This document shows positions 43,954 through 53,398 of a stretch of DNA of 64,000 bases, piece after piece; position 1 is the first letter of the stretch, and each line of letters starts with the position of its first letter. The notes beneath the pieces were generated by a model. That model saw nothing but the letters and a program-made list of their open reading frames with translations, did not search any database and was not told the origin of the DNA. Origin of the DNA: an uncultured Eubacteriales bacterium (GTDB lineage Bacteria > Bacillota > Clostridia > Oscillospirales > Acutalibacteraceae); contig CAKUMQ010000004.1 of the NCBI GenBank assembly GCA_934667845.1, positions 1 to 64,000 of the forward strand. Reading direction: 5' to 3'. The position numbers and the translations under genes are program-made.

Positions 43954-44544
43954 TTAGCTGTTTTCACGGAAAAAGCGGCGGTAATCCCAAAGATAGATTC
44001 CGCCGGAGACGGCAGTCAGCACCACGGAGATCCAGATGAGCACGCGGCAGACAAGCACCGGCACGGTAAATGCGGCGTCGGGCCATGCCGCCAGCGCGGG
44101 AACCGTCTGCTGCCAGCCCGCAAATTCCAGCGCAACCATCATCGCAATGATGGACACCATCTGTGCCACCGTCTTTGCTTTGCCCCATATATTGGCGGCA
44201 ATGACCACGCCGCTGCCCGCGGAGACGAGCCGCACCGAGGTCACCAGGAATTCGCGGGATAAAATGATCATCACCGCCCACACATCGAGCTGACCGCGCG
44301 CCAAAAAGCCGAGAAATGCCGCCGTGGTCAGCATTTTATCCGCAAGCGGGTCGAGAAATTTGCCGAGATTCGTGATCAGCTGCCGGCTGCGGGCAATGCG
44401 GCCGTCAAAAAGATCGGTCAGCGACGCCGCAATAAACACTCCGCAGGCACAGAGATAGTGAAACGGGAACTCCGCCATCAAAAGCAGCAGATAAATGGGC
44501 GCCAGAATGACGCGTATCAGCGTCAGGCGATTCGGCAGGTTCAT
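43954..44544 (-). CDS. pgsA: CDP-diacylglycerol-glycerol-3-phosphate 3-phosphatidyltransferase
   Basis: 196 residues from ATG 44544 (GGGAG ten bases upstream); GTG 44553 is possible. The CDP-alcohol phosphotransferase motif DGx2ARx8Gx3Dx3D is present exactly, from 'DGRIARSRQL' to 'GKFLDPLAD' (residues ~50-72). About four to five membrane helices. It makes phosphatidylglycerol phosphate in the membrane. It overlaps the rimO stop codon by 4 bases (ATGA), consistent with a recX-rimO-pgsA transcript. Confidence 0.94.
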   Translation of the reverse strand: MNLPNRLTLIRVILAPIYLLLLMAEFPFHYLCACGVFIAASLTDLFDGRIARSRQLITNLGKFLDPLADKMLTTAAFLGFLARGQLDVWAVMIILSREFLVTSVRLVSAGSGVVIAANIWGKAKTVAQMVSIIAMMVALEFAGWQQTVPALAAWPDAAFTVPVLVCRVLIWISVVLTAVSGGIYLWDYRRFFRENS

Positions 44545-45875
44545 CCGATCCACTCTCCCATCAGATCCCAGTCCATGGCATCCGTAATTTTCACCTGAAT
44601 AAACTCGCCCGGGCGGACGGTTCTGCCGGAGGGGCAGGTGAAAAACACCTTGCCGTCAATATCCGGCGCGTCAGCGGCGCTGCGGCCGAACCAACGCTCG
44701 GCATAGCGGTCGTAGCTCTCGACCAGCACCTCTTTTACGGTGCCGATCTGCGCCTCATGATACCGCGCAGCGATAACCGCCTGCTGCTCCATAAGGATAT
44801 CGCGGCGGCGCTCCTTCACGTCGTCGGGCACCTGATCCGGCATATCGGCGGCAGGCGTGCCCTCCTCGGGCGAAAATGCAAAGCAGCCCAGCCGCTCGAA
44901 TTTCACGTCGGCGACCAGCTGGCAAAGCGCCTCGAAATCCTCCTCCGTCTCACCGGGGAAGCCGGTCATCACGGTGGTGCGCAGCACAACGCCGGGGATC
45001 TTCTCGCGGATACGGGCAAACAGCGCGCGCAATGTGTCGGCATCACCGTAGCGGTGCATCGCCCGCAGCACCCGCCCAGAGGCGTGCTGGATCGGCACGT
45101 CCAGATACGGCACGACCTTTTCCTGCCGCGCAACCGTCTCCAGAATATCGTCGGTCAGATGGTCGGGATAACAGTAGAGCAGCCGGATCCAGCGAAGCCC
45201 GTCGATCTCACAGAGGGCGTCAAGCAGGATGCAAAGCTGCGATCCCCCGGTCAGATCCTGCCCGTAGACAGTCGGATCCTGCGCGACCAGAACCAGTTCT
45301 TTGACACCGCTTTTCGCGAGCGCCTTCGCCTCGCTGACCAACGCTTCCAACGGGCGGGAGCGCAGATCGCCGCGGATCAGCGGAATCGCGCAGTAGGCAC
45401 AGCGGTGGTTACACCCGTCCGCAATGCGCATATAGGCAAAAAACGAGGGGGTCGTCAGCACGCGGTCGCCCTCGAGCGACCAGCAGGAGCGGTCGGGAAA
45501 ACGGACGAGACGCTCGCCGGACAGCACGGTTTCGACAGCCTCCACGATATCGCCGTTGGCGCCAAGTCCCAAAACGGCGTCACATTCGGGCAGCTCGCTG
45601 ACCAGCTCTTCGCGGTAGCGCTCCGCCAGACAGCCGGTCACGATAATGCCCCGGATGCGCTTTTCCTTTTTCAGCTGCGCGAATTCGAGAATGTTCTCGA
45701 TCGCCTCTTTTTTGGCATCCTCGATAAAGCCGCAGGTGTTGATGATCACCACGTCGGCAAGTCCGCTTTCCGGCGTGATCTCATATCCCGCCTTTGCGAT
45801 CTTCGCCAGCATCAATTCCGCATCCATCTGATTTTTCGGGCATCCCAGGGATACCATGCCCACCTTACCGGTCAT
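44541..45875 (-). CDS. rimO: Ribosomal protein S12 methylthiotransferase
   Basis: 444 residues from ATG 45875 (GGAGG eight bases upstream); the open frame continues upstream inside recX without a start signal. The first iron-sulfur cluster Cys residues are in 'VSLGCPKNQMDAEL', 'NTCGFIEDAKKEAI' and 'GCLAERY'; the radical-SAM cluster is 'CNHRCAYCAIPLIRGDLRSR'. A TRAM domain ends the protein. RimO adds a methylthio group to an Asp of ribosomal protein S12. The start overlaps recX by 11 bases. Confidence 0.95.
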   Translation of the reverse strand: MTGKVGMVSLGCPKNQMDAELMLAKIAKAGYEITPESGLADVVIINTCGFIEDAKKEAIENILEFAQLKKEKRIRGIIVTGCLAERYREELVSELPECDAVLGLGANGDIVEAVETVLSGERLVRFPDRSCWSLEGDRVLTTPSFFAYMRIADGCNHRCAYCAIPLIRGDLRSRPLEALVSEAKALAKSGVKELVLVAQDPTVYGQDLTGGSQLCILLDALCEIDGLRWIRLLYCYPDHLTDDILETVARQEKVVPYLDVPIQHASGRVLRAMHRYGDADTLRALFARIREKIPGVVLRTTVMTGFPGETEEDFEALCQLVADVKFERLGCFAFSPEEGTPAADMPDQVPDDVKERRRDILMEQQAVIAARYHEAQIGTVKEVLVESYDRYAERWFGRSAADAPDIDGKVFFTCPSGRTVRPGEFIQVKITDAMDWDLMGEWIG

Positions 45876-46515
45876 CGGCAAAACCTCCGTCGCCGGGATC
45901 CCCGGCTGCGTATTCTTCGCTCCACCGTTCGATCGCCCTGCGCGCGGTGGAATAATCAAAGCCCTGTCTGGCGAGAAAGCCGAACACTTTCTGCCGCAGT
46001 TTATCCTTATCCGTATCAGTATACCGCTTTTTTTGCAAAAGTGCAAGTGCTTCTTGCAGATCATCGCTGCCGTTTTCCGAAACGGCCTGCTCGGCAATGT
46101 CCCGGTCGACCCCGCGCCGCACCATCTCCAGCACCGCCCGCTTCTGCGGGTAATGCCGGCGGCCGCAATATTCCTCTGCGAGTCGGCGGGCATAGACCTC
46201 CTCGCGGATCAGCCCCTGCTCCGCAAGCGCCGCCACGGTCTCCTCGGCAATATCCTGCCCCGCCTCGGGCGCGAGCTTGGCGACCATCTCCCCCGCCGCA
46301 TAATCGCGCGCGGAGAGCAGCCACAGCGCTTTTTCCCGCGCCCGGCGGCGGCGTGAGCAGAGCAGCAGCGCATACAGCCCGTCATCGTCAATCTCGCTGC
46401 CCTCGCGATAGGGGGATTCGTCAAATGTGCGAACATCCACCTCGACTGCCGGTTCATTGTCCAGCTCCAGCTGATAGAGCTGCCGCCGTTTCCGCTCCAC
46501 TCCCGTAATGATCAC
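45865..46515 (-). CDS. recX: Regulatory protein RecX
   Basis: 216 residues from GTG 46515 behind GGGAGGAAACACGC. Triple-helix repeats typical of RecX are seen: 'ALWLLSARDYAAGEMVAKLA', 'GLIREEVYARRLAEEYC' and 'VFGFLARQGFDYSTARRAIE'. RecX caps and inhibits RecA filaments. It lies 75 bases downstream of recA behind an intrinsic terminator, so it is probably made by read-through of the SOS-induced recA transcript (inference). Confidence 0.9.
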   Translation of the reverse strand: MIITGVERKRRQLYQLELDNEPAVEVDVRTFDESPYREGSEIDDDGLYALLLCSRRRRAREKALWLLSARDYAAGEMVAKLAPEAGQDIAEETVAALAEQGLIREEVYARRLAEEYCGRRHYPQKRAVLEMVRRGVDRDIAEQAVSENGSDDLQEALALLQKKRYTDTDKDKLRQKVFGFLARQGFDYSTARRAIERWSEEYAAGDPGDGGFADDR

Positions 46516-46538
46516 GCGTGTTTCCTCCCATTCCTGTC

Positions 46539-46581
46539 AAAAACGGGACCGGACGGGGCAACACCGCATCCGATCCCGTTT
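46539..46581 (-). terminator. Intrinsic terminator between recA and recX
   Basis: Stem AAACGGGA-TCGGA / TCCGG-TCCCGTTT with a ~15-base loop, then TTTTTG on the minus strand. Imperfect pairing suggests partial termination with read-through into recX. Confidence 0.65.
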
Positions 46582-46590
46582 GCCGCAGGG

Positions 46591-47742
46591 TCAATCGTCT
46601 ACCGATATATCAATTTTGGCTTTGGCGCTCGAAGCCGTCACCTTGGCTGCCGCCTCGATCGGAATCTCCACCGGCTCCTGCTCCGCCTTCGCCGGCTCGA
46701 GCTTCGGCGCGCCGTTCGCTTTCAGCTTTTCGCGGATCTTCGCCTCGATCTCCGCCGCCATCTCCGGATTATCCCGCAGATAATCGCGCGCTTTTTCGCG
46801 TCCCTGCGCGATGCGCTGCTCATTGTAGTAGAAAAATGCGCCGGATTTCTGGATCACGTCAAACTTGACGCCAAGCTCGATCAGCTCACTTTCGCGGGAG
46901 ATGCCCTTGCCGTACAGCACGTCAAACTCCGCCTCTTTAAACGGCGGGGCGACCTTGTTTTTCACGACCTTGACGCGGGTGTGGGAGCCGATCGCCACGC
47001 CATCCGCCTTCAGCGTCTCGTTGCGGCGGACGTCCAGCCGCACGGAGGCGTAATACTTGAGCGCGTTGCCGCCCGCCGTGACCTCGGGGTTGCCGTAGAC
47101 CACGCCCACCTTCAGACGCAGCTGGTTGATAAACACCGCGATGCAGTTGGATTTGGACACCGCGCCCGCGAGCTTGCGCATCGCCTGCGACATCAGCCGC
47201 GCCTGCAGACCGACATGCGCATCGCCCATGTCGCCCTCGATCTCGGCGCGCGGCACCAGAGCGGCGACCGAGTCCACCACCACAATGTCCAGCGCGCCGG
47301 AGCGGATCAGCGCCTCGGCGATCTCCAGTGCCTGCTCGCCGGTGTCCGGCTGCGACACGAGCAGAGAATCCACGTCCACGCCGAGCGCCTTGGCATAAAC
47401 GGGGTCGAGCGCGTGCTCGACGTCGATAAACGCCGCCTCGCCGCCGAGCTTCTGCGCCTCGGCAACAGCGTGCAGAGCCAGCGTGGTCTTACCGGACGCC
47501 TCCGGTCCGTAGATCTCCACGATGCGGCCGCGCGGCAATCCGCCGATGCCCAGAGCGGCATCCAGAGCCAGAGAGCCGGTCGGCACACAGTCCACGTTCA
47601 TATGCACGTTCTCGCCCAGCCGCATGACGGCACCCTTGCCGTAGTTTTTTTCGATCTGCTCCAGCGCCGATTCGAGCGCTTTCGCTTTATTTTCCGCCAC
47701 GGAGACCTGTAACTTTTTGTCGGAGCCTTTTTTCTCTGCCAT
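46591..47742 (-). CDS. recA: Recombinase RecA
   Basis: 383 residues from ATG 47742, with AAGGAGAGG upstream. Walker A 'GPEASGKTTLALHAVAEA', Walker B 'LDIVVVDSVAAL', and loop L2 'FINQLRLKVGVVYGNPEVTA' identify RecA; the Leu/Val/Tyr in L2 differ from the more common REKIGVMF. The C-terminal tail is acidic. It forms ATP-dependent filaments on single-stranded DNA for recombination and for LexA cleavage. A consensus promoter and an SOS box precede it. Confidence 0.97.
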   Translation of the reverse strand: MAEKKGSDKKLQVSVAENKAKALESALEQIEKNYGKGAVMRLGENVHMNVDCVPTGSLALDAALGIGGLPRGRIVEIYGPEASGKTTLALHAVAEAQKLGGEAAFIDVEHALDPVYAKALGVDVDSLLVSQPDTGEQALEIAEALIRSGALDIVVVDSVAALVPRAEIEGDMGDAHVGLQARLMSQAMRKLAGAVSKSNCIAVFINQLRLKVGVVYGNPEVTAGGNALKYYASVRLDVRRNETLKADGVAIGSHTRVKVVKNKVAPPFKEAEFDVLYGKGISRESELIELGVKFDVIQKSGAFFYYNEQRIAQGREKARDYLRDNPEMAAEIEAKIREKLKANGAPKLEPAKAEQEPVEIPIEAAAKVTASSAKAKIDISVDD

Positions 47743-47799
47743 TCGTCGTCCTCTCCTTATTCTCCCTGTATCGCTCCGTTTCCCGGAGCCGCTGTCTGT

Positions 47800-47828
47800 A
47801 TTATACAGCGTTATTCTGCGGAATGCAA
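47800..47828 (-). promoter_or_regulatory. Promoter of recA
   Basis: TTGCAT (47823-47828), 17-base spacer, TATAAT (47800-47805) on the minus strand. Confidence 0.82.
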
Positions 47829-47846
47829 CCGTTTTTTGCAAATTTT

Positions 47847-47859
47847 CGAACAAATGTTC
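47847..47859. promoter_or_regulatory. LexA/DinR SOS box upstream of recA
   Basis: CGAACAAATGTTC matches the Gram-positive SOS-box consensus CGAAC-N4-GTTCG at all but the last outer base. It lies 18 bases upstream of the -35 box. Confidence 0.8.
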
Positions 47860-47883
47860 AAGTTTTTCTGCCGTGAACACCCG

Positions 47884-48738
47884 TCAGGGACGAAAACCCG
47901 CCACGACCCGCTCGATCCCCGCGGCATCGCGCTCGCGCATAAGCCCTGTAAGCCCCGCTTTGGCAAACAGCGCCTCTACCGCCTCCGCCTGACCCGCGCC
48001 GACCTCAACGGCGCAAAGCCCGCCGGGGCGCAGACAGGAGAGCCACCTCTCTGTGATAACGCGGTAAAACGCCAGCCCGTCGGCGCTGCCGTCAAGCGCC
48101 ATCACCGGCTCCCGCTGCACCTCCCGCATCAGCCCGGACAGCTCATCCGTCGGGATATAGGGCGGGTTGGACAGCAGCGCGGCATAGCAGGCGGGCGGCA
48201 CAGGCATCGTGCGGATATCCGCCTGCACGGCGCACCCGTTTTGCCGGGGATACCGCTTGAGATTGGCGGTCAGATAGGCAAATGCGCGATCGGACAGCTC
48301 CACACAGGTCGGCTGCACCCGCGGGCAGAGCGAGGCTGTCCCCAGTCCCACGCAGCCGGTCCCGGCGCACAGATCCAGCACGGGCAGCACCGCTTCGTCC
48401 GGAAACGCCGCCGAAAGCAGCCGCGCCGCCGTTTCGCAGAGCACCTCGGTATCGGGACGCGGGATCAGCACCCCCTCGCCGACCTGCAGCCGCAGTCCGA
48501 GAAACGCCCACTCGCCGAGCAGATATTGCAGCGGATATCCCGCCGCGCGCCGGTCTGCCGCCGCCCGCACCGCCTGCACGCGGTCGGGCGGAAGCGGCGT
48601 GTCTCCGCCAAAGAGGAAGCGGCTTTTCGGTACGCCGCCGATATCCTCCATCAGGCAGCCCGCGTCAAATGCCGCGTCCCCGATCCCCGCCTGCAAAAGC
48701 TGTGCCCGCACCAAGCGGTACAGCTTTCCCGCCGTCAC
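47884..48738 (-). CDS. prmC: Peptide chain release factor N5-glutamine methyltransferase
   Basis: 284 residues from GTG 48738, which overlaps the stop of the DUF1385 gene. The SAM-binding motif is 'VLDLCAGTGCVGLGTA' and the catalytic NPPY is in 'LLSNPPYIPTDE'. The N-terminal helical domain recognises release factors. PrmC methylates the GGQ glutamine of RF1 and RF2. prfA is not in the window, but DUF1385 (YqhQ-like) with prmC is a common Firmicute pairing. Confidence 0.93.
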   Translation of the reverse strand: MTAGKLYRLVRAQLLQAGIGDAAFDAGCLMEDIGGVPKSRFLFGGDTPLPPDRVQAVRAAADRRAAGYPLQYLLGEWAFLGLRLQVGEGVLIPRPDTEVLCETAARLLSAAFPDEAVLPVLDLCAGTGCVGLGTASLCPRVQPTCVELSDRAFAYLTANLKRYPRQNGCAVQADIRTMPVPPACYAALLSNPPYIPTDELSGLMREVQREPVMALDGSADGLAFYRVITERWLSCLRPGGLCAVEVGAGQAEAVEALFAKAGLTGLMRERDAAGIERVVAGFRP

Positions 48739-49802
48739 CGCCACACGTCCTTTTCCGCATCCTCGGGAATCACCGCCGTCAGCGCGGCAATGGCACATTC
48801 GATCATGCCGTCGTCCGGCTCCTTGGTCGTGATCCGCTGCACCCACATGCCGGGCGCCGCCACGATGCGGGTCAGCCAGTTGTCATACCGCCCGCAGAGC
48901 TTGAGCAGCTCGTAGCCGAAGCCGCACACCAGCGGGATCATCAGCAGCTTGGCGATGACCCACAGCCATCTCACCGTGTACACCCCGGGGAAGATCAGCT
49001 GAATAAGCGTAGAAAACAGCAGGCTTACAAGGATCATCAAGATCAGAAACGACGTGCCGCAGCGCGGGTGGAAGCGGCGCTGCGGGCGCACATTCTCCAC
49101 CGTGAGCGGCAGTCCCTTTTCATAGCAGAATATCGTCTTATGTTCGGCGCCGTGATAACTGAACACCCGGTGGATGTCCTTCATCAGCGAGATCAGCCAC
49201 ATATACAGCACCATCACCGCGAGCTTGATCAGCTGCTCGATGCCGGAGCGGACGATCGCGGGAAATGCGGCGGAAAACAGCTTTTCCAGTCCGCCCACCG
49301 CGAGCCGCGGCAGCCACATGAACAGCACGACCGCCAAAGCCACGCCGAGCACGGTGCCGACCGCCATCGTCGCGCCCATCAGACCGTTTTTCTCATCCTT
49401 TTTGGACTTTTTCTGCGCCGCCGAAAACGCCGCATCCTCCTCCGCCAAAAGCTCGGGTGTGACCTCGATGCCCTCGGCTTTCGCCCGCTTTTCCGCGGCT
49501 TTTTTGACCTTTTCCTCGCGCTCGAGCGCCGTCAGCTCTTCCTCCATGCCCGACATGCTGACAGAATCCATCATGCACCGGTAGCCCACTTTCATGGAGC
49601 CGATAAAATTGTAAATGCCGCGCAGCACCGGCAGACGGAACGGGGCGGGCGCCTTTGCCGTCTCGGTATCCCAACATTTCTGCCGGATCTCCCCCGAGCT
49701 GTGCCGCACTGCCATCGCCATCTTTTCCGGCCCCCGCATCATCACGCCCTCGATCAGCGCCTGTCCGCCGATAGACGTCTTTTTCTTCACTTGCTCCGCC
49801 AT
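48735..49802 (-). CDS. DUF1385 (YqhQ-like) membrane protein
   Basis: 355 residues. The N terminus 'TSIGGQALIEGVMMRGPEKM' is the DUF1385 signature. Four or more membrane helices occupy the middle and C-terminal parts, with 'YHGAEHKTIFCYEKG' and 'HPRCGTSFLILMILVS' as the conserved His/Cys segments. A charged insertion (~95-140, Glu/Lys/Ala-rich) is likely a cytoplasmic coiled segment. The function of the family is unknown. AAAGGA precedes ATG. Confidence 0.9.
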   Translation of the reverse strand: MAEQVKKKTSIGGQALIEGVMMRGPEKMAMAVRHSSGEIRQKCWDTETAKAPAPFRLPVLRGIYNFIGSMKVGYRCMMDSVSMSGMEEELTALEREEKVKKAAEKRAKAEGIEVTPELLAEEDAAFSAAQKKSKKDEKNGLMGATMAVGTVLGVALAVVLFMWLPRLAVGGLEKLFSAAFPAIVRSGIEQLIKLAVMVLYMWLISLMKDIHRVFSYHGAEHKTIFCYEKGLPLTVENVRPQRRFHPRCGTSFLILMILVSLLFSTLIQLIFPGVYTVRWLWVIAKLLMIPLVCGFGYELLKLCGRYDNWLTRIVAAPGMWVQRITTKEPDDGMIECAIAALTAVIPEDAEKDVWR

Positions 49803-49840
49803 GGTCGTCGTCCTTTCTCTGCTGTGTTGTCCTGCTCCGC

Positions 49841-51262
49841 TCAGCCGCGGAAGTGTACCGGCAGGGTCAGCGTCACCGTCGTCCCCACGCCCGGCTCACT
49901 TTCTATATCCATCCTGCCGTGGTGCCCGCGGATGATCTCATCGGCAAGCGCCAGCCCGATCCCCGAACCGGGGCGGCTGTGATCGGCACGGAAGAATTTC
50001 ATTTTCACCTTGGGCAGATCCTCCGCGGAAATACCGACGCCGGTATCGCCGACCACGATCTGGATCTTTTGCCCCATATTGGCTGCCTCGACGCGCACGG
50101 TACCGCCGGGGCGGTTGTATTTCACGGCGTTGTCCAGCAGGTTGATAAACACCTGCTTGAGCCGCGCCGGGTCAGCCGTCACCGTCGGAAGTCCGTCGTT
50201 TTCGACATAGATCAGCCGGACATTCTGCTCCGCCGCCCGCTCCCGCATCAGCAGCACCGCCTCGGAAAGCTCCGCGCCGATGTCCACCGGCTGAAGCGCC
50301 AGCACGAATTTATCATTCTGCATGCGGGAAAAGTCGAGCAGATCCTCCACGATGTGCGCGAGACGATCGGTCTCCGCCGTTAAAATGCTCATGCCGGTCT
50401 TCATCAGCTCCGGATCGTCCAGCCCGTTCTGCATGGTCTCGCTCCAGCCCTTGATCGCGGTCAGCGGCGTGCGCAGCTCATGCGAGACCGAGGAGATGAA
50501 GTCGTTTTTCATCCGCTCCGCCGCCTCGATCTCGCCCGCCATATAGTTGATGGTATCGCACAGGTCGCCGATCTCGTCGTCAGAGCGCCGCTTGAGCCGG
50601 TAGCGGTAGTCGCCCATCGCGATCCGCCGCGCCGCGCGCCCCACCTCCTTGATCGGGTCAATGATCGAGCTGACAAAATACGAGCCGGACAGCGCCACCA
50701 GAAACAGCACCAGCACACCGCCGCCGACGGCGATCAGGATATTGACCCACAGCTGGCGGTCGACCAGCGTCAGCGACACCACACAGCGCACCACGCCGAT
50801 CAGCTCGCCGCCGCTGTATGCCGCCGCGCACAGGGACAGAATGTGCTCGCCCGACGCGCTGCGGCTTCGGCTCGCGCCGTAGCCGCCTGCGGAGTTAACC
50901 GCCTCCTGATAATCCCGGCTGTCGCCGATCTGCGTCTGCTCGGGCAAAAAGCCGGTGGAGCTGTACAGCACCGTCCCGTCATTTTTCACCATCTGCAGCT
51001 CCATTTTCTGTTTGTCGGTGAAATCCTCGGCAAGCGGGCGGGAAGAGCCGGTCATATCAAAGCCGCTGCCCTCCGCCATCCGCAGGATCTGCCCGCGCAG
51101 CGCGTCCGCACGGGAAAACAGCGCATCCTCCACGCTGCGGTAGGCATCCATGCGCAGGGCGAAAATGATCAGAAACTCCAGAAGAAGCACAAGCAGCAGT
51201 ACAACGCCGAAGCCGTTGAGGATCCAGCGCAGCGTGATGCCCTTTTTCATTTTCGGGAACAA
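49841..51262 (-). CDS. Membrane sensor histidine kinase
   Basis: 473 residues from TTG 51262 (GGAGGG upstream; ATG 51250 is possible). Membrane helix 1 (~14-34), an extracellular sensor region (~35-170), helix 2 ('ILIAVGGGVLVLFLVALSGS'), HAMP, the phospho-acceptor His in 'SSVSHELRTPLTAIKGWSE', and the ATPase N and G boxes 'INLLDNAVKYN' and 'VGDTGVGISAEDLPK'. It phosphorylates the response regulator encoded 21 bases upstream. The signal is unknown. Confidence 0.95.
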   Translation of the reverse strand: MFPKMKKGITLRWILNGFGVVLLLVLLLEFLIIFALRMDAYRSVEDALFSRADALRGQILRMAEGSGFDMTGSSRPLAEDFTDKQKMELQMVKNDGTVLYSSTGFLPEQTQIGDSRDYQEAVNSAGGYGASRSRSASGEHILSLCAAAYSGGELIGVVRCVVSLTLVDRQLWVNILIAVGGGVLVLFLVALSGSYFVSSIIDPIKEVGRAARRIAMGDYRYRLKRRSDDEIGDLCDTINYMAGEIEAAERMKNDFISSVSHELRTPLTAIKGWSETMQNGLDDPELMKTGMSILTAETDRLAHIVEDLLDFSRMQNDKFVLALQPVDIGAELSEAVLLMRERAAEQNVRLIYVENDGLPTVTADPARLKQVFINLLDNAVKYNRPGGTVRVEAANMGQKIQIVVGDTGVGISAEDLPKVKMKFFRADHSRPGSGIGLALADEIIRGHHGRMDIESEPGVGTTVTLTLPVHFRG

Positions 51263-51283
51263 GGGTCATCCCTCCCCTCTTTT

Positions 51284-51970
51284 TCACTCCGCCCAATAAT
51301 AGCCCTGACCGCGCACCGTGACCAGATACTGCGGGGCGGAAGGGTCGTCCTCGATCTTCACGCGAAGCCTGCGTATGTTGACGTCAACCACCTTGTCGTC
51401 TATGTTGTTTTCCTCGTGCCAGACCTGATTCAAAAGCTCCTGCCGCGAGATGATCCGTCCCCGCCGGGTGAACAGATACTGCAGGATCTGAAACTCGATC
51501 GGGGGCATATCAATGACCTGCCCCTGCTTTTTCACGGTGTGGTTGCGCAGATCCACCGCAAACGGCCCGTACTCCACCTGCTCGTCTGTCGCGACCTGCG
51601 GCCCGACGCGGCGCATCAGCGCCTCGACCCGTGCCATCAGCTCCGAGGGACTGAACGGCTTTGTCACATAATCGTCGGCACCGAGGCGGAAGCCCTGCAC
51701 CTTTTCCGTCTCCTGCGTCCGCGCCGTCAGCATGATGATCCCCATATCGGGATTTTTCCGCCGCAGCTCACCGCACACGGCAAAGCCGTCGATCCCGGGC
51801 AGCATCACATCCAGAAGCGCCAGATCGATCCGCCCGCCGCACTGTTCGAATTTTTGCAGCGCCTCTTCTCCCGAACCGGCTTCGATCACCGTATAGCCCG
51901 CCCGTTTCAGGTTGACGACCACAAAGCTGCGGATCGCCGTCTCATCCTCACAGATCAGAACGCGTTTCAT
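51284..51970 (-). CDS. OmpR-family response regulator
   Basis: 228 residues. Receiver domain with phospho-acceptor Asp in 'LALLDVMLPGIDGF', Thr in 'IIMLTARTQE' and Lys in 'DDYVTKPFSPSELM'. The C-terminal winged helix includes 'EFQILQYLFTRRGRIISRQE' and 'VDVNIRRLRVKIEDDPS'. ATG follows GGGAGGACAAAA. Likely targets are the operon itself or cell-envelope genes, but no direct repeat is evident. Confidence 0.95.
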   Translation of the reverse strand: MKRVLICEDETAIRSFVVVNLKRAGYTVIEAGSGEEALQKFEQCGGRIDLALLDVMLPGIDGFAVCGELRRKNPDMGIIMLTARTQETEKVQGFRLGADDYVTKPFSPSELMARVEALMRRVGPQVATDEQVEYGPFAVDLRNHTVKKQGQVIDMPPIEFQILQYLFTRRGRIISRQELLNQVWHEENNIDDKVVDVNIRRLRVKIEDDPSAPQYLVTVRGQGYYWAE

Positions 51971-52040
51971 TTTTGTCCTCCCTTTCCCCGTTTTGCCGTT
52001 TTCGCCCGGCAGATGCCGGCCGATGATCCCTCCCGCCGGG

Positions 52041-53378
52041 CTAGGGCATCGGCGTCAGCATGTAGCGGACCTCCTCCTGTGTCAGTGCGTTTTCTCCGGC
52101 ATTGCGGTACCATATGGCATATTCCGCCTTACCCTGATCGGACAGCACCGCTTTTATGACCTCGCCGCCTGCGGCTTCCTCCACGCCGTAGGCAAACGGC
52201 GCAATCCGCAGAAGCGGCCTGCCGACCACGCCGGACTTCACCTCCTGCACCTCCAGAAGATGCGTTTTCCGGTCATAGCTCATCGTAAACTTGTCCCCGT
52301 CGGCAGTCTCGCCGACCCAGTCGGCATCGAGGATCAGATAATAGCCGTCATAGGGATCGGCGAGGCTGTACAGCGCCCGGACCGGCACCTTTGCCTCCGG
52401 ATCGAACCGCATCCATGTCGTCAGCCACTGGGCTTTGTCGATATCCACGGTCTGATAGCCGACGAGCCGCCGGTTCTGCGGCCATTCCCACAGGCCGTCG
52501 CCGTCAACATCGCCGCCGGTCAGCAGACTTGTCCGCAGCCCCTCGCGCAGAGTCACGGTATTGGTATTGGTCTCCGCATTGTAAAACGGCGCCTTGAGAG
52601 TCCCGTTTTCCCAGTAGACAAGTTCGGTCGTGATGCCCGCGGCATCCTTGTAGCCGTCCACAAACACGCCGTACTGTCCGGCATCCACTTTAGCCAGCTG
52701 CGGGGTGCCGAAGGAGCGGATATAGCCGTCCAGAGAGACGACGCCCTCCTGCACGATACTGTCATCCGTATAGGTATACAGCGACGCGGTCACGTTGTTT
52801 TGGTTGTTATTGCCGCTGTTGATCTGAAAGATCAGCAGGGAATCGCGGCCGCTGCGCGTGATATCGCCCATACACGCCGCCGCGCAGACCGTCTCAAACT
52901 GGGAGATCAGCCCCTGCTTTCCCATGGAATACAGCACCAGCTGCCGGTCCCGGCTGTTGTTGTAGATCCCCCAGCCCACCAAAAGCAGCTTGCCCTCGGG
53001 GAGATTCCCCCAGGTCACCCAGTCGATATCCGCGCTCCCGCCCTGTATGTCGTCCAGAGGGATCCATTCCTCCCCGCTCCGGCGCAGCGCCAGTACATGT
53101 GTATTCCCGTCGCGGCGGCGATAGAAGCACACCGCTTCCTCTTTGCCGTCGCCGTCCATATCCTCATAGAGGATCGCCTCGCGGTGCTCGCCCGAGCGGG
53201 GAAACGTCAGCAGATAGTTCCCCGGCAGATACTTGTCCAGCGTCTCCAGCAGCACCTCCTGCTCTCCGCCGCCCCGCGGCGGCCGCAGCCGGTCCTCGAC
53301 GTTTCCGCCGCCCGGAAAGCTACAGCCGCACAGGAAAGCCAGCGCCAGCACGATCCCCGCTATCCTTTGCTTTTTCAT
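52041..53378 (-). CDS. Lipoprotein with FG-GAP/VCBS-like repeats
   Basis: 445 residues. Signal peptide with lipobox Cys in 'ALAFLCGC'. The mature part contains FG-GAP-like calcium-type repeats: 'LYEDMDGDGKEEAVCFYRR', 'DITRSGRDSLLIFQIN', 'GGDVDGDGLWEWPQN'. Beta-propeller folding is likely. It sits directly upstream of the two-component genes on the same strand, so it may be an accessory sensor of that system (inference). The start may be GTG 53387 or ATG 53378; neither has an ideal ribosome-binding site. Confidence 0.8.
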   Translation of the reverse strand: MKKQRIAGIVLALAFLCGCSFPGGGNVEDRLRPPRGGGEQEVLLETLDKYLPGNYLLTFPRSGEHREAILYEDMDGDGKEEAVCFYRRRDGNTHVLALRRSGEEWIPLDDIQGGSADIDWVTWGNLPEGKLLLVGWGIYNNSRDRQLVLYSMGKQGLISQFETVCAAACMGDITRSGRDSLLIFQINSGNNNQNNVTASLYTYTDDSIVQEGVVSLDGYIRSFGTPQLAKVDAGQYGVFVDGYKDAAGITTELVYWENGTLKAPFYNAETNTNTVTLREGLRTSLLTGGDVDGDGLWEWPQNRRLVGYQTVDIDKAQWLTTWMRFDPEAKVPVRALYSLADPYDGYYLILDADWVGETADGDKFTMSYDRKTHLLEVQEVKSGVVGRPLLRIAPFAYGVEEAAGGEVIKAVLSDQGKAEYAIWYRNAGENALTQEEVRYMLTPMP

Positions 53379-53398
53379 ACCCCTCACCCACGTCTTTT

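Noticed and set aside
42512..43960. T-box or other leader before cysS
   Set aside because: Only 23 bases separate pgsA and cysS, too few for a T-box.
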